A stretch of DNA of 64,000 nucleotides, from positions 248,001 to 312,000 of the forward strand of contig NZ_JARHTP010000002.1 in NCBI RefSeq assembly GCF_029223485.1, written 5' to 3'. This DNA is from Streptomyces coacervatus. GTDB taxonomy: Bacteria > Actinomycetota > Actinomycetes > Streptomycetales > Streptomycetaceae. This document shows, piece after piece, positions 46,470 to 54,559 of the stretch (its first letter is position 1; every line of letters starts with the position of its first letter). The notes below the pieces were generated by a model. That model saw nothing but the letters and a program-made list of their open reading frames with translations, searched no databases and was not told the DNA's origin. A program made the translations under genes and the position numbers.

Positions 46470-48038
46470 ATGCCCCGTGGCGAAGCCACTATCGGACGCG
46501 TGATGGCACAGGTGGCGATGGTCATGAACCTCGACAAGTGCATCGGCTGCCACACCTGCTCGGTCACCTGCAAGCAGACATGGACCAACCGCCCCGGTGT
46601 CGAGTACGCCTGGTTCAACAACGTCGAGACCAAGCCCGGCGTCGGCTACCCGCGCCGCTACGAGGACCAGCAGCAGTGGAAGGGCGGCTGGATGCTCGAC
46701 AGGCGAGGCCGGCTGGTCCTGCGCTCGGGCGGCCGCGTCAAGCGCCTGCTGTCGCTGTTCTCCAACCCGGACCTGCCCGCCATCGAGGACTACTACGAGC
46801 CGGTCACCTACGACTACGACAACCTCGTCAGCGCCCCGGCCGGCCAGGACATCCCCGTCGCCCGGCCCCGCTCCGTCCTGACCGGCAGACCCACCGCCGT
46901 CACCTGGGGCGCCAACTGGGAGGACGGCCTCGGCGGTGCCCCCGAGCACGCGGGAGCCGACCCCAACCTCACCGGGGCCTGGGCGGAGAAGGTGAAGTTC
47001 GAGTTCGAGCAGACCTTCCTCTTCCACCTGCCCCGGCTGTGCGAGCACTGCCTCAACCCGGCCTGTGTGGCGGCCTGTCCGTCGGGCGCCCTGTACAAGC
47101 GGGTCGAGGACGGCATCGTGCTGGTCGACCAGAACCGCTGCCGGGGCTGGCGGATGTGCGTGACGGCATGCCCGTACAAGAAGGTGTACGTCAACCACGC
47201 GACCGGGAAGGCCGAGAAGTGCACCTTCTGCTTCCCGCGCATCGAGGCCGGGCAGCCGACGGTCTGCTCGGAGACCTGTGTGGGCCGGCTGCGCTACCTC
47301 GGACTGCTGCTGTACGACGCCGACCGCGTCGGCGAGGCCGCGGCGACTGAGGACGAGCAGGACCTGCTGGACGCGCAGCGCGGTGTCTTCCTCGACCCGT
47401 CCGATCCCGAAGTGATCGCGGCGGCGCGGGAGTCGGGTATCCCGGAGGACTGGCTGGCGGCCGCCCGCCGCTCCCCGGTGTACGACCTGGTCATGCGGTA
47501 CAAGGTCGCCCTGCCGCTGCACCCGGAGTACCGGACGATGCCGATGGTCTGGTACGTCCCGCCCCTCTCCCCCGTCCTCGACGCCGTCGGCGAGGCGGGC
47601 GGCAACCAGGACGATCCCGATCATGTCTTCGCCGCGGTCACCCGGCTGCGCATCCCGCTGGACTACCTGGCGAGCCTGTTCACCGCGGGCGACACGGACG
47701 TGGTCGCCGGGGTGCTGATGAAGCTCACGGCCCTGCGCTCGTTCATGCGTCTGCGCACGCTGGGCGAGGACGGCGACGAGGCCGCGTTGAAGGCCGTCGG
47801 ACTGACCGCCCGTGAGGCCGAGGATCTGCACCGGCTGCTGGCCGTCGCCAAGTACGCCGACCGTTATGTCGTCCCGGCCGCCCACAAGGAGGACGCGGCC
47901 GCGTTGACCGCGATGGAGAACCGCTGCCCGGTGGAGTCCGGCGGGGAGCCGTCCGGACGCCGGGTCATGCTCGGCCTGCCCACCCTGCGCCGTTCGTCCC
48001 CGACCGTGCGCCGTTCGTCCCCGGAAGGACGCTCATGA
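46470..48038 (+). CDS. narH: Respiratory nitrate reductase beta subunit
   Basis: Electron-transfer subunit with three 4Fe-4S clusters and one 3Fe-4S cluster (522 residues). Cys24, Cys27, Cys30 and Cys34 (CIGCHTCSVTC) begin the first set; CEHCLNPACVAACP, CRGWRMCVTACP (Trp replacing a Cys, as usual for the 3Fe-4S site) and CTFCFP follow. ATG 46470 lies one base after the narG stop with GGAG eight bases upstream; ATG 46503 is an alternative. The C-terminus carries an odd Arg/Ser-rich tail made by a 17-bp direct repeat (47986-48002 and 48007-48023). Stop overlaps narJ. Confidence 0.94.
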   Translation: MPRGEATIGRVMAQVAMVMNLDKCIGCHTCSVTCKQTWTNRPGVEYAWFNNVETKPGVGYPRRYEDQQQWKGGWMLDRRGRLVLRSGGRVKRLLSLFSNPDLPAIEDYYEPVTYDYDNLVSAPAGQDIPVARPRSVLTGRPTAVTWGANWEDGLGGAPEHAGADPNLTGAWAEKVKFEFEQTFLFHLPRLCEHCLNPACVAACPSGALYKRVEDGIVLVDQNRCRGWRMCVTACPYKKVYVNHATGKAEKCTFCFPRIEAGQPTVCSETCVGRLRYLGLLLYDADRVGEAAATEDEQDLLDAQRGVFLDPSDPEVIAAARESGIPEDWLAAARRSPVYDLVMRYKVALPLHPEYRTMPMVWYVPPLSPVLDAVGEAGGNQDDPDHVFAAVTRLRIPLDYLASLFTAGDTDVVAGVLMKLTALRSFMRLRTLGEDGDEAALKAVGLTAREAEDLHRLLAVAKYADRYVVPAAHKEDAAALTAMENRCPVESGGEPSGRRVMLGLPTLRRSSPTVRRSSPEGRS

Positions 48039-48814
48039 GCCCGCTCCCCGCCACCGTCCCGGCCATCGCCCGCGCCCGCATCCGCGCGGCCGTTCGGCGC
48101 CGCTCGGCGATGACGTCCGAGGAGGCGGACCGCCGGGCCCTGCTGCTGCGCCTGCTGTCGCTGCTCCTGCAGTACCCGGACTCCGAACTCTCTGACGCAC
48201 GGCCCGCGTTGACGTCCGCCGTGACCGCGCTGCCGCCGTCCCCGGCCGCCACCGAACTGACCGCGTTCCTCGGCTGGTTCGCCGGTCAGGAGCCCGACGC
48301 ACTGGCCCGGCACTACGTCGAGATGTTCGACCTGCGCCGCAGGAGCAGCCTCTACCTCACGTACTACCTGCACGGCGACACCCGCCGCCGGGGCATGGCG
48401 CTGCTCACCCTCGCCCAGCGCTACCGGGCCGCCGGCTGGGACTCGGACGGCGGCGAACTGCCCGACCACCTGCCGGTCGTCCTGGAGTTCGCCGCACTCA
48501 CCGGCCCCCGCTCGGGCGAAGCACCGCTGCGACTGCACCGGCGCGGGCTGGAACTGATCCACCGGGCGCTGACCGATGCGGACTCCCCGTACCGGCACGT
48601 GCTCGCCGCGCTGCTCACTCTCCTGCCGCCGCCGACGGAGGCGGATCTCGCGGCCGTGGCCGAGCTCGCCGCCCAGGGACCGCCCGACGAGCAGGTGGGG
48701 CTCGATGCCTACGGCACCTACGGGGACGGGGAGTTCGCCCCGCCGGAGACGTTCGTGCCGCCCCTGTCCGCCGCGCCGTCCACCTCCACAAGCCCCACCG
48801 GGGACCGTCGATGA
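48035..48814 (+). CDS. narJ: Nitrate reductase assembly chaperone
   Basis: TorD/NarJ-family chaperone that binds NarG during cofactor insertion (259 residues). Typical blocks are LLSLLLQYPDSEL, HYVEMFDLRRRSSLYLTYY (key part HYVEMFDLRRR) and LPDHLPVVLEFAAL. The N-terminal 25 residues are an extra basic extension and the last 40 are Pro/Ser-rich; an alternative start at MTSEEAD would remove the former. ATGA overlaps on both sides show full coupling with narH and narI. Confidence 0.9.
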   Translation: MSPLPATVPAIARARIRAAVRRRSAMTSEEADRRALLLRLLSLLLQYPDSELSDARPALTSAVTALPPSPAATELTAFLGWFAGQEPDALARHYVEMFDLRRRSSLYLTYYLHGDTRRRGMALLTLAQRYRAAGWDSDGGELPDHLPVVLEFAALTGPRSGEAPLRLHRRGLELIHRALTDADSPYRHVLAALLTLLPPPTEADLAAVAELAAQGPPDEQVGLDAYGTYGDGEFAPPETFVPPLSAAPSTSTSPTGDRR

Positions 48815-49536
48815 ACGCCGCGCTCCCCTCACTGGCCGCCGCCTCCGCGAGCGGCGTCGATCTGCTGCTGTGGGTCGCCTTCCCGTACATCTGTCTCGCC
48901 GTGTTCGTGGTCGGGCATGTGTGGCGCTACCGGCAGGACCAGTTCGGCTGGACCTCCCGCACCAGCCAGCTCCTCGAACACCGCTGGCTGCGCTGGGGCA
49001 GCCCGCTGTTCCACCTGGGCGCCTTCCTGGTGATCGCCGAGCATGTCGTGGGGCTCGCCGTGCCCGCCTCCTGGACCGAGGCGGCCGGCATCGGCGAGCA
49101 GACGTACCACACCACGGCCGTCTGGCTGGGCTCCGTGGCGGGCCTGGCCATGGTCGCGGGGCTCGGCATGCTCAGCACCCGGCGGCTCCTGACCCACCGG
49201 ATCCGGCTCGGCACCGACCGCAGCGACAAGCTGCTCTTCCCCCTGCTGTCCGCCACGGTCCTGCTGGGCATCTCGGCCACGGCCGCGCACAACGTCTTCG
49301 GCGGCGGCTACGACTACCGCGAGACCGTCTCCGTCTGGTTCCGCGCCCTCTTCACCCTCCGGCCCCGGCCCGAGGCGATCGCGGACGCGCCGCTGCTGTT
49401 CCAACTGCACGCCCTCACCGCCTGCCTCCTGTTCGCCGCCTGGCCGTTCACCCGCCTCGTCCACGTGTGGAGCGCGCCGGTCGGCTACCTCGCCCGCCCA
49501 TACCTCGTCTACCGACGGCGCGCAGTCACCGGGTGA
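48811..49536 (+). CDS. narI: Nitrate reductase gamma (cytochrome b) subunit
   Basis: Five-helix membrane subunit that oxidises menaquinol and carries two b hemes (241 residues). Heme His candidates lie in VFVVGHVWRYR, FHLGAFLVIAEHVVG and the helix LHALTACLLF...RLVHVW, the order found in E. coli NarI. Helices begin at about residues 15, 65, 95, 135 and 190. Normal length, ending YLVYRRRAVTG. The 3' end faces a truncated STAS gene on the other strand whose frame stays open through narI. Confidence 0.93.
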   Translation: MNAALPSLAAASASGVDLLLWVAFPYICLAVFVVGHVWRYRQDQFGWTSRTSQLLEHRWLRWGSPLFHLGAFLVIAEHVVGLAVPASWTEAAGIGEQTYHTTAVWLGSVAGLAMVAGLGMLSTRRLLTHRIRLGTDRSDKLLFPLLSATVLLGISATAAHNVFGGGYDYRETVSVWFRALFTLRPRPEAIADAPLLFQLHALTACLLFAAWPFTRLVHVWSAPVGYLARPYLVYRRRAVTG

Positions 49537-49539
49537 GCG

Positions 49540-49926
49540 GTGTACGGGAGGGGCCGGCCCACTCGGGGCAACGCCCACAAGTCCGAACGTCAGCCCGTGC
49601 CGGTCCGCAAGGGCATGCGCCAGCCGCAGCACGCTGAGGCCGCTGGCACCCAGATCGGCGGTGTGTCGCAGGTCGACCAGGACGGCGGTGCGGCCGGGGC
49701 GGATCGCGCCGTGCAGCAGTCGGCCCAGGTGAGGTTCGGCGGCCGGGCCGATCTCCGCATGCACCTCGATCACCACGCAGTCGGCGTGGCAATGGACGAC
49801 GAGCGGCGAGGGCCCCCGGCCCCGATCAGCCGCTCGGCCCGCCCGCAGCCGGTACGGCATCACGTGCCGCCGACGGGACGAGAGTGCCACCGGCGGACGG
49901 AAGGAATGCGGAACGCTCCACGTCAT
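49540..49926 (-). pseudogene. STAS-domain protein, 3'-truncated
   Basis: The ATG at 49926 has a GGGGG site seven bases upstream. The first 125 or so codons encode a STAS (anti-sigma antagonist-like) domain: VVHCHADCVVIEVHAEIG, TAVLVDLRHTADLGASGLSV (with the Asp-x-x-Ser region DLGASGLS) and ALADRHGLTFGLVGV. The last strand and helix expected of STAS do not follow. Instead the frame runs on antisense through narI to a stop at 48829, with sequence that is the mirror of narI. I read this as loss of the gene's 3' end by a deletion next to narI. Whether a 366-residue product is made is unknown. Confidence 0.6.
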
Positions 49927-50014
49927 GGTGCCCCCTGAATCACGACCGGAAGGACGGAACGGCCAGAGCACGAAAGTGAACAAATAGTCTCCCGCCGTCC
50001 GCCGTCGAGCGCGA

Positions 50015-50029
50015 GGGCCCGGTGGTCCC
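50015..50029. promoter_or_regulatory. Island palindrome variant before pfkA
   Basis: GGGCCCGGTGGTCCC has the same half-sites as the island box but a three-base spacer, 77-91 bases before pfkA and about 90 before the divergent STAS gene. A similar three-base-spacer copy lies at 62548-62562. Confidence 0.35.
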
Positions 50030-50105
50030 GAGTGCCGGTGCAAGGTCGCCCGGCGGAGCACCGTCGCTCATGATGGAAAGGGAGTCGAACGGCGCGGAGG
50101 CAGCC

Positions 50106-51131
50106 ATGAAGGTGGGAGTGCTGACCGGTGGCGGTGACTGTCCCGGACTCAATGCCGTGATCCGCAGCGTCGTCCGCAAGGGCATCCAGGAGTACGGCTT
50201 CGAGTTCGTCGGTCTGCGGGACGGCTGGCTCGGTGCGCTCCGGGGCACCGTCGTGCCGCTGGGCATCCCCGAGGTGCGGGGGATCCTGCCCCGCGGCGGA
50301 ACCATCCTCGGCTCCTCCCGTACGAACCCGTTCAAGCACGAGGACGGGGTGCGGCGCATCCAGGACACCCTGACCGCGCACGAGGTGGACGCGCTCGTCG
50401 TGATCGGCGGCGAGGACACACTCGGCGTGGCCACCCAGCTGAGCCGTCAGGGGATCAGTCTGGTCGGCGTGCCGAAGACCATCGACAACGACGTGTCCGG
50501 TACCGACTACACCTTCGGCTTCGACACGGCCGTCGGCATCGCGACGGAGGCGATCGACCGTCTGCACACCACTGCCGAGTCGCACATGCGCACCCTGGTG
50601 GTGGAGGTGATGGGGCGGCACTCGGGGTGGATCGCACTGCAGGCCGGTGTCGCGGGCGGCGCCAATGTGATCCTCGTCCCGGAGCGGCCGTTCGACATCG
50701 ACCAGGTCTGTGCGTGGGTGAAGAGCCGATTCAGGATCAACTACGCGCCGATCGTGGTGGCAGCCGAGGGTGCCGTCCCCAAAGAGGGCCAGATGATCCT
50801 CAAGGACCGGACGCTGGACGAGTTCGGCCATGTGCGGCTGTCGGGCATCGGCGAGTGGCTGGCCCAGGAGATCGAGGAGCGCACGGGCACGGATGCCCGC
50901 ACCACGGTCCTCGGTCACATCCAGCGCGGCGGCACCCCGAGCGCCTTCGACCGCTGGCTGGCCACGCGCTTCGGACTGCACGCCGTCGACGCTGTCAACG
51001 ACGGTGACTTCGGCATGATGGTGGCCCTGCGCGGCACCGAGATCGTCCGCGTTCCCCTCGCCGACGCCACCGCGCACACCAAGCTGGTGGACCCGTCGCT
51101 GTACGACGAGTTCCAGGTGTTCTTCGGCTGA
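50106..51131 (+). CDS. pfkA: 6-phosphofructokinase
   Basis: Phosphorylates fructose 6-phosphate in the committed step of glycolysis (341 residues). Motifs: GVLTGGGDCPGLNAVIR at the N-terminus (phosphate loop), VIGGEDTLGVA, the catalytic PKTIDNDVSGTDYTFGFDTA (Asp of TIDND), and VVEVMGRHSGWIAL. The sequence type is that of actinobacterial ATP-dependent PFK; the Gly-Asp region could also permit PPi use, which would be notable beside PPi-making ppdK, but I cannot decide this from sequence. ATG 50106 follows GGAGG. Convergent with the USP at 51144. Confidence 0.92.
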   Translation: MKVGVLTGGGDCPGLNAVIRSVVRKGIQEYGFEFVGLRDGWLGALRGTVVPLGIPEVRGILPRGGTILGSSRTNPFKHEDGVRRIQDTLTAHEVDALVVIGGEDTLGVATQLSRQGISLVGVPKTIDNDVSGTDYTFGFDTAVGIATEAIDRLHTTAESHMRTLVVEVMGRHSGWIALQAGVAGGANVILVPERPFDIDQVCAWVKSRFRINYAPIVVAAEGAVPKEGQMILKDRTLDEFGHVRLSGIGEWLAQEIEERTGTDARTTVLGHIQRGGTPSAFDRWLATRFGLHAVDAVNDGDFGMMVALRGTEIVRVPLADATAHTKLVDPSLYDEFQVFFG

Positions 51132-51143
51132 GCCTCCGCGGAG

Positions 51144-52034
51144 TCAGCCGGCGTGCGGGACGACCGCCACCGGGCAGCGGCAGTGGTGCAGCACGGCATG
51201 GGCAACCGGCCCCAGTCGGCCCTCGGCGGCCCGCGGGTCGGTGCGGCGGCCCACGACCAGCAGGTCCGCTCCCCCGGAGGCGTTCAGGAGTGCTTCGGCG
51301 GGATGCAGCAGGACCACCTCGCTGCGGGCTGTCACCTGCGGGTACTTGTCGTGCCATCCGCGCAGGGCGTCGGAGAGCCGCAGAACCTCCTGGTCCTCCC
51401 AGGTGGCGCGGTCCTCCCCGGTCACGAACAGCGTCCGCGGTGACACGGCCTCGGCGGGAAGGGCCCACGCCTGTACCGCCTGCAGAGGCGCCCCGCGCGC
51501 CTCGGCGGCTGCGAACGCGAAGTCCGCCACCTCGCCGACCGGACGGTGCGCGTCGAACCCCACCACCACCTGGCCAGCTTCACCTGCCACCCGTGTCCCG
51601 TCTCCGAAGCCCGTTGCGAGGTGGGCCGGCATCAGCACGACGGGGCAAGCGGCTGCTGCCGCCACCCGAAGGGCCACGGAGCCGACCGCGAGCCCGTCGA
51701 AGCCCCCCGAGCCTCGCGCACCGACCACCAGGAGAGCGGCGCCGCGCGAGGCGGCAAGGAGCGCCACGGCCGGGGCGTCGGCGCTCTGCTCGCCCCGCAC
51801 CTGGACGTCCGGGTGGCGGGCGCCGAGGTCGGCGATGGCCCGCTGGAGCATGCGCTCACCGATGTGCTGCAGCGTTTCCACGGCCATGACCGGGACGGGA
51901 TCGCCCGGAAGCGGTGGAGAGGCGTGCACCAGCCGCAGGGGAACGCCGCGCAACACTGCTTCCCGGGCGGCCCAGTCGGCCGCAGCCAGGCTGCGTTCGG
52001 ACCCGTCGATGCCCGCCAGCACAGGGTGACTCAT
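51144..52034 (-). CDS. Tandem-domain universal stress protein
   Basis: A 296-residue two-domain USP. Domain 1 (VLAGIDGSERSLAAADWAAREAVLRG) keeps the nucleotide motif GARGSGGFDGLAVGSV; domain 2 has the EDRATWEDQEV block shared with the USP at 22998-23828, followed by a partial GRRTDPRAAEGRLGPVAHAV. Strong AAGGAGG site before ATG 52034. It faces pfkA tail to tail, with 12 bases between stops. The upstream region holds a GGGGCCG half-site at 52156 but no full island palindrome. Confidence 0.88.
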   Translation of the reverse strand: MSHPVLAGIDGSERSLAAADWAAREAVLRGVPLRLVHASPPLPGDPVPVMAVETLQHIGERMLQRAIADLGARHPDVQVRGEQSADAPAVALLAASRGAALLVVGARGSGGFDGLAVGSVALRVAAAAACPVVLMPAHLATGFGDGTRVAGEAGQVVVGFDAHRPVGEVADFAFAAAEARGAPLQAVQAWALPAEAVSPRTLFVTGEDRATWEDQEVLRLSDALRGWHDKYPQVTARSEVVLLHPAEALLNASGGADLLVVGRRTDPRAAEGRLGPVAHAVLHHCRCPVAVVPHAG

Positions 52035-52172
52035 CGCGTCCTCCTTGACCCGCCGGGCACGTCAGCAGGCTGATCCCGCACCCCCTTCGACCGCTTTTCC
52101 ACTGTTCTTCCACTGTTCCACGGCGTCCCACGCAGGTCATTCCGGGCGCCGCCCGGGGCCGGCCACCCCAGT

Positions 52173-52187
52173 ACCCCCGTGGGGTAT
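52173..52187. promoter_or_regulatory. CsoR-type copper operator
   Basis: TACCCC-CGT-GGGGTA with a further AT at the right end matches the G/C-tract palindromes bound by CsoR, the Cu(I)-sensing repressor. It lies 46-60 bases before the His/Met-rich protein gene that precedes the multicopper oxidase. The csoR gene itself is not in the window. Confidence 0.7.
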
Positions 52188-52232
52188 ATTGACGGCGACG
52201 GGCCGTTTTCAGCTCAAGCACGGACGGAAGCC

Positions 52233-52697
52233 ATGGCGACAGCCGATCACCGAGAGGGCACCGCTCGCGGCGCCGCACTCCGGTGGACGCGCGGTGCCGT
52301 CATCACGTTGCTGGCGGTGCTCGCCGTTCTCGTCCACCACGAAACAGCCGCGGCCCTCACCACCCATGTGCCTGCCATGAGGGCCGCCGAAACGAGCAGC
52401 GTCGCGAGCATGCACCACTCGTCGGCACCGGCCGTGCCCGTGCACGCGAGCGGGCACACCACGCCGCCCGGCGTCGCAGCACCGGTCGCGTCCGACGACA
52501 ACGGGGCGTGCTCCGGCACGCAGATGCAGCATTGCTCCGCCGCCGGCGTCGACACCATGAAGCTCGCGCCTCCCCACCAGCCCTCCATCGGCTGCGCTCC
52601 GGTCCTCAGTCCCGGCGCGGCCGTCGGCCGGGACGTCCCGGGGACGACGGGCCGCTCCCCACCCGACCTTTCCGTCCTCTCTCGATTCCTGCTGTAG
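52233..52697 (+). CDS. Exported His/Met-containing protein (DUF6153-like)
   Basis: A 154-residue protein with one N-terminal hydrophobic segment (AVITLLAVLAVLV) and a mature part rich in His, Met, Cys and Ala (SMHHSSAPAVPVHASGHTT, CSGTQMQHCSAAG). It resembles DUF6153 proteins that occur beside copper genes in Streptomyces. Metal chelation outside the membrane is plausible. ATG 52233 has a GGAAG site. Behind a CsoR box and 91 bases before the multicopper oxidase, so probably one copper-responsive unit. Confidence 0.65.
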   Translation: MATADHREGTARGAALRWTRGAVITLLAVLAVLVHHETAAALTTHVPAMRAAETSSVASMHHSSAPAVPVHASGHTTPPGVAAPVASDDNGACSGTQMQHCSAAGVDTMKLAPPHQPSIGCAPVLSPGAAVGRDVPGTTGRSPPDLSVLSRFLL

Positions 52698-52788
52698 GCC
52701 GCGCCCACGGCTGCGCGCGTTCACGCGTGTGCCCAGCCGTTCCCGCACGCGACCGAACAGAAGCGATATCGAGACAAGGACACCCCCT

Positions 52789-54414
52789 GTGAACAGCATG
52801 AACCGCCGCTCCGTCCTGCTGGCCGGGCTCGGCGTCGCGGGCGCGGGCGCGCTCGCCGCCTGTAGCAGCTCCGGAAGCACGCCCGCCCTGGTCAGCCCCT
52901 CCGGGACGGCCGTCGCCGCCGCCGACAAGAAGCGCACCAGGAGCGGCAGGACGCACAAAGTGACCCTGACCGCAGCCCGGGCCACGGTGGAACTGGGCGC
53001 CGGCATCACCGCCCGCACCTGGGCCTTCAGCGGACGGACCCCCGGCCAGGAGCTCCGCGTCACGGCCGGCGACACGCTGGCCGCCACGCTGTCCAACCAA
53101 CTGCCGGACCGGGCCACCACCTCCGTCCACTGGCACGGCATCGCCCTGCGCAACGACATGGACGGCGTACCGCCGGCCACCCAGACCGCCGTCCGGGCAG
53201 GACGCAACTTCACCTACCGGTTCACCGCGGACACGCCCGGCACCTATTTCTTCCACCCGCACATCGGAGTCCAGCTCGACCGGGGCCTGTACGCGCCGTT
53301 GATCGTGGAGGACCCGAAGGAGCCGCTGTCGTACGACGAGGAGTGGGTCATCGTCCTCGACGACTGGCTCGACGGCGTCACCGGCACCCCGGACGAGGCC
53401 TTCGCCGAGCTGAAGCAGGGCATGAGCGGAATGAACATGGGCTCCGGCTCCGGCGGCGGCTCGTCCTCCGACGACTCGGGGGACATGGGCGGGATGGACA
53501 TGAGCGGCGGAAGCATGGACGGCATGAGCGCTTCGCCGTCCTCCTCCCCCTCGTCCTCCTCCGGCGGCATGTCGATGAAGTTCATGCTCACGGACTCCAG
53601 GAGTGTGCTGCTCGGCGGCGACGCCGGAGACGTCAAGTACCCGTACCACCTGGTCAACGGCCGTGTCCCGGCCGACCCGGAGGTCTTCCGTAGCAAGCCC
53701 GGCAAGCGGGTACGGCTGCGTCTGATCAACGCCGGCAGCGACACTGCGTACCGCGTCGCCCTCGGCGGCCACCGGCTGACCATCACCCACACCGACGGCT
53801 TCCCCGTCCGGCACCAGCAGGTCGACGCCGTGCTGATCGGCATGGGCGAGCGCTACGACGTCCTCGTCACCCTGGACGACGGCGTCTTCCCCCTCGTCGC
53901 CCTGGCGGAAGGCAAGAACGCCACGGGCCTGGCCCTGGTCCGCACAGGAACGGGCAGCGCGCCCGCTCAGGCCGTCCGCCCTAAGGAACTGAACGGAATG
54001 ATCATGACCGCGTCGCAGCTGCGCGCGGCGGACGACGTCCGGCTGACGTCCAGGAAGGCGGACCGGGTCCACCGCGTCGAGTTGACCGGCGGCATGATGA
54101 CGTACAACTGGGCCGTCAATGGCAAGCGGTTCGACATGAACCACCCGACCGCGAACCCGATCAAGGTCGAGCAGGGCCAGCGGGTCCGGCTGGACTTCGT
54201 CAACTCCACCACCATGTGGCACCCCATACACCTGCACGGCCACACCTACCAGCTCGGCGGCAGCGGCCCGCGCAAGGACACCGCGATCGTGCTGCCGAAG
54301 AAGACGCTGTCGGTGTTCTTCGACGCGGACAACCCGGGGCAGTGGATGCTGCACTGCCACAACGCCTACCACGGCGAGGCCGGGATGATGGCGCTGGTGG
54401 GCTACCAGGGCTGA
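52789..54414 (+). CDS. Multicopper oxidase (lipoprotein)
   Basis: Exported copper oxidase (541 residues), probably a cuprous oxidase or laccase-like enzyme. The N-terminus MNRRSVLLAG...ALAAC is a twin-Arg-like lipoprotein signal with lipobox LAAC. Copper ligands: HWH at 114-116, HPH at 156-158, HPIHLHGH starting at His478, and HCHNAYH starting at His522 with the type 1 Cys523. Between residues about 210 and 265 lies a Met/Ser/Gly-rich insert (GMSGMNMGSG, DMGGMDMSGGSMDGM), like the Cu(I)-gathering segments of CueO. GTG 52789 is eight bases after AAGGA; ATG 52798 is an alternative. Confidence 0.9.
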   Translation: MNSMNRRSVLLAGLGVAGAGALAACSSSGSTPALVSPSGTAVAAADKKRTRSGRTHKVTLTAARATVELGAGITARTWAFSGRTPGQELRVTAGDTLAATLSNQLPDRATTSVHWHGIALRNDMDGVPPATQTAVRAGRNFTYRFTADTPGTYFFHPHIGVQLDRGLYAPLIVEDPKEPLSYDEEWVIVLDDWLDGVTGTPDEAFAELKQGMSGMNMGSGSGGGSSSDDSGDMGGMDMSGGSMDGMSASPSSSPSSSSGGMSMKFMLTDSRSVLLGGDAGDVKYPYHLVNGRVPADPEVFRSKPGKRVRLRLINAGSDTAYRVALGGHRLTITHTDGFPVRHQQVDAVLIGMGERYDVLVTLDDGVFPLVALAEGKNATGLALVRTGTGSAPAQAVRPKELNGMIMTASQLRAADDVRLTSRKADRVHRVELTGGMMTYNWAVNGKRFDMNHPTANPIKVEQGQRVRLDFVNSTTMWHPIHLHGHTYQLGGSGPRKDTAIVLPKKTLSVFFDADNPGQWMLHCHNAYHGEAGMMALVGYQG

Positions 54415-54559
54415 TCGACCCGGCCCTGCCGAGCAAGCGGGGTTCCGGGTGTGACGTCCGTGGTCCGTCTGTCCGATCCGGGGGACGATGGGAGGGGAGG
54501 GACGAGGACAGGCGGTCTCACCACCGCGTCGGCGGGGTGTGCGCATGAGGAGGTGGCCC

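Noticed and set aside
52156..52170. GGGGCCG followed by CACCCC upstream of the USP at 51144
   Set aside because: Only the left half matches the island palindrome and it is over 120 bases from the start; not counted as a copy.
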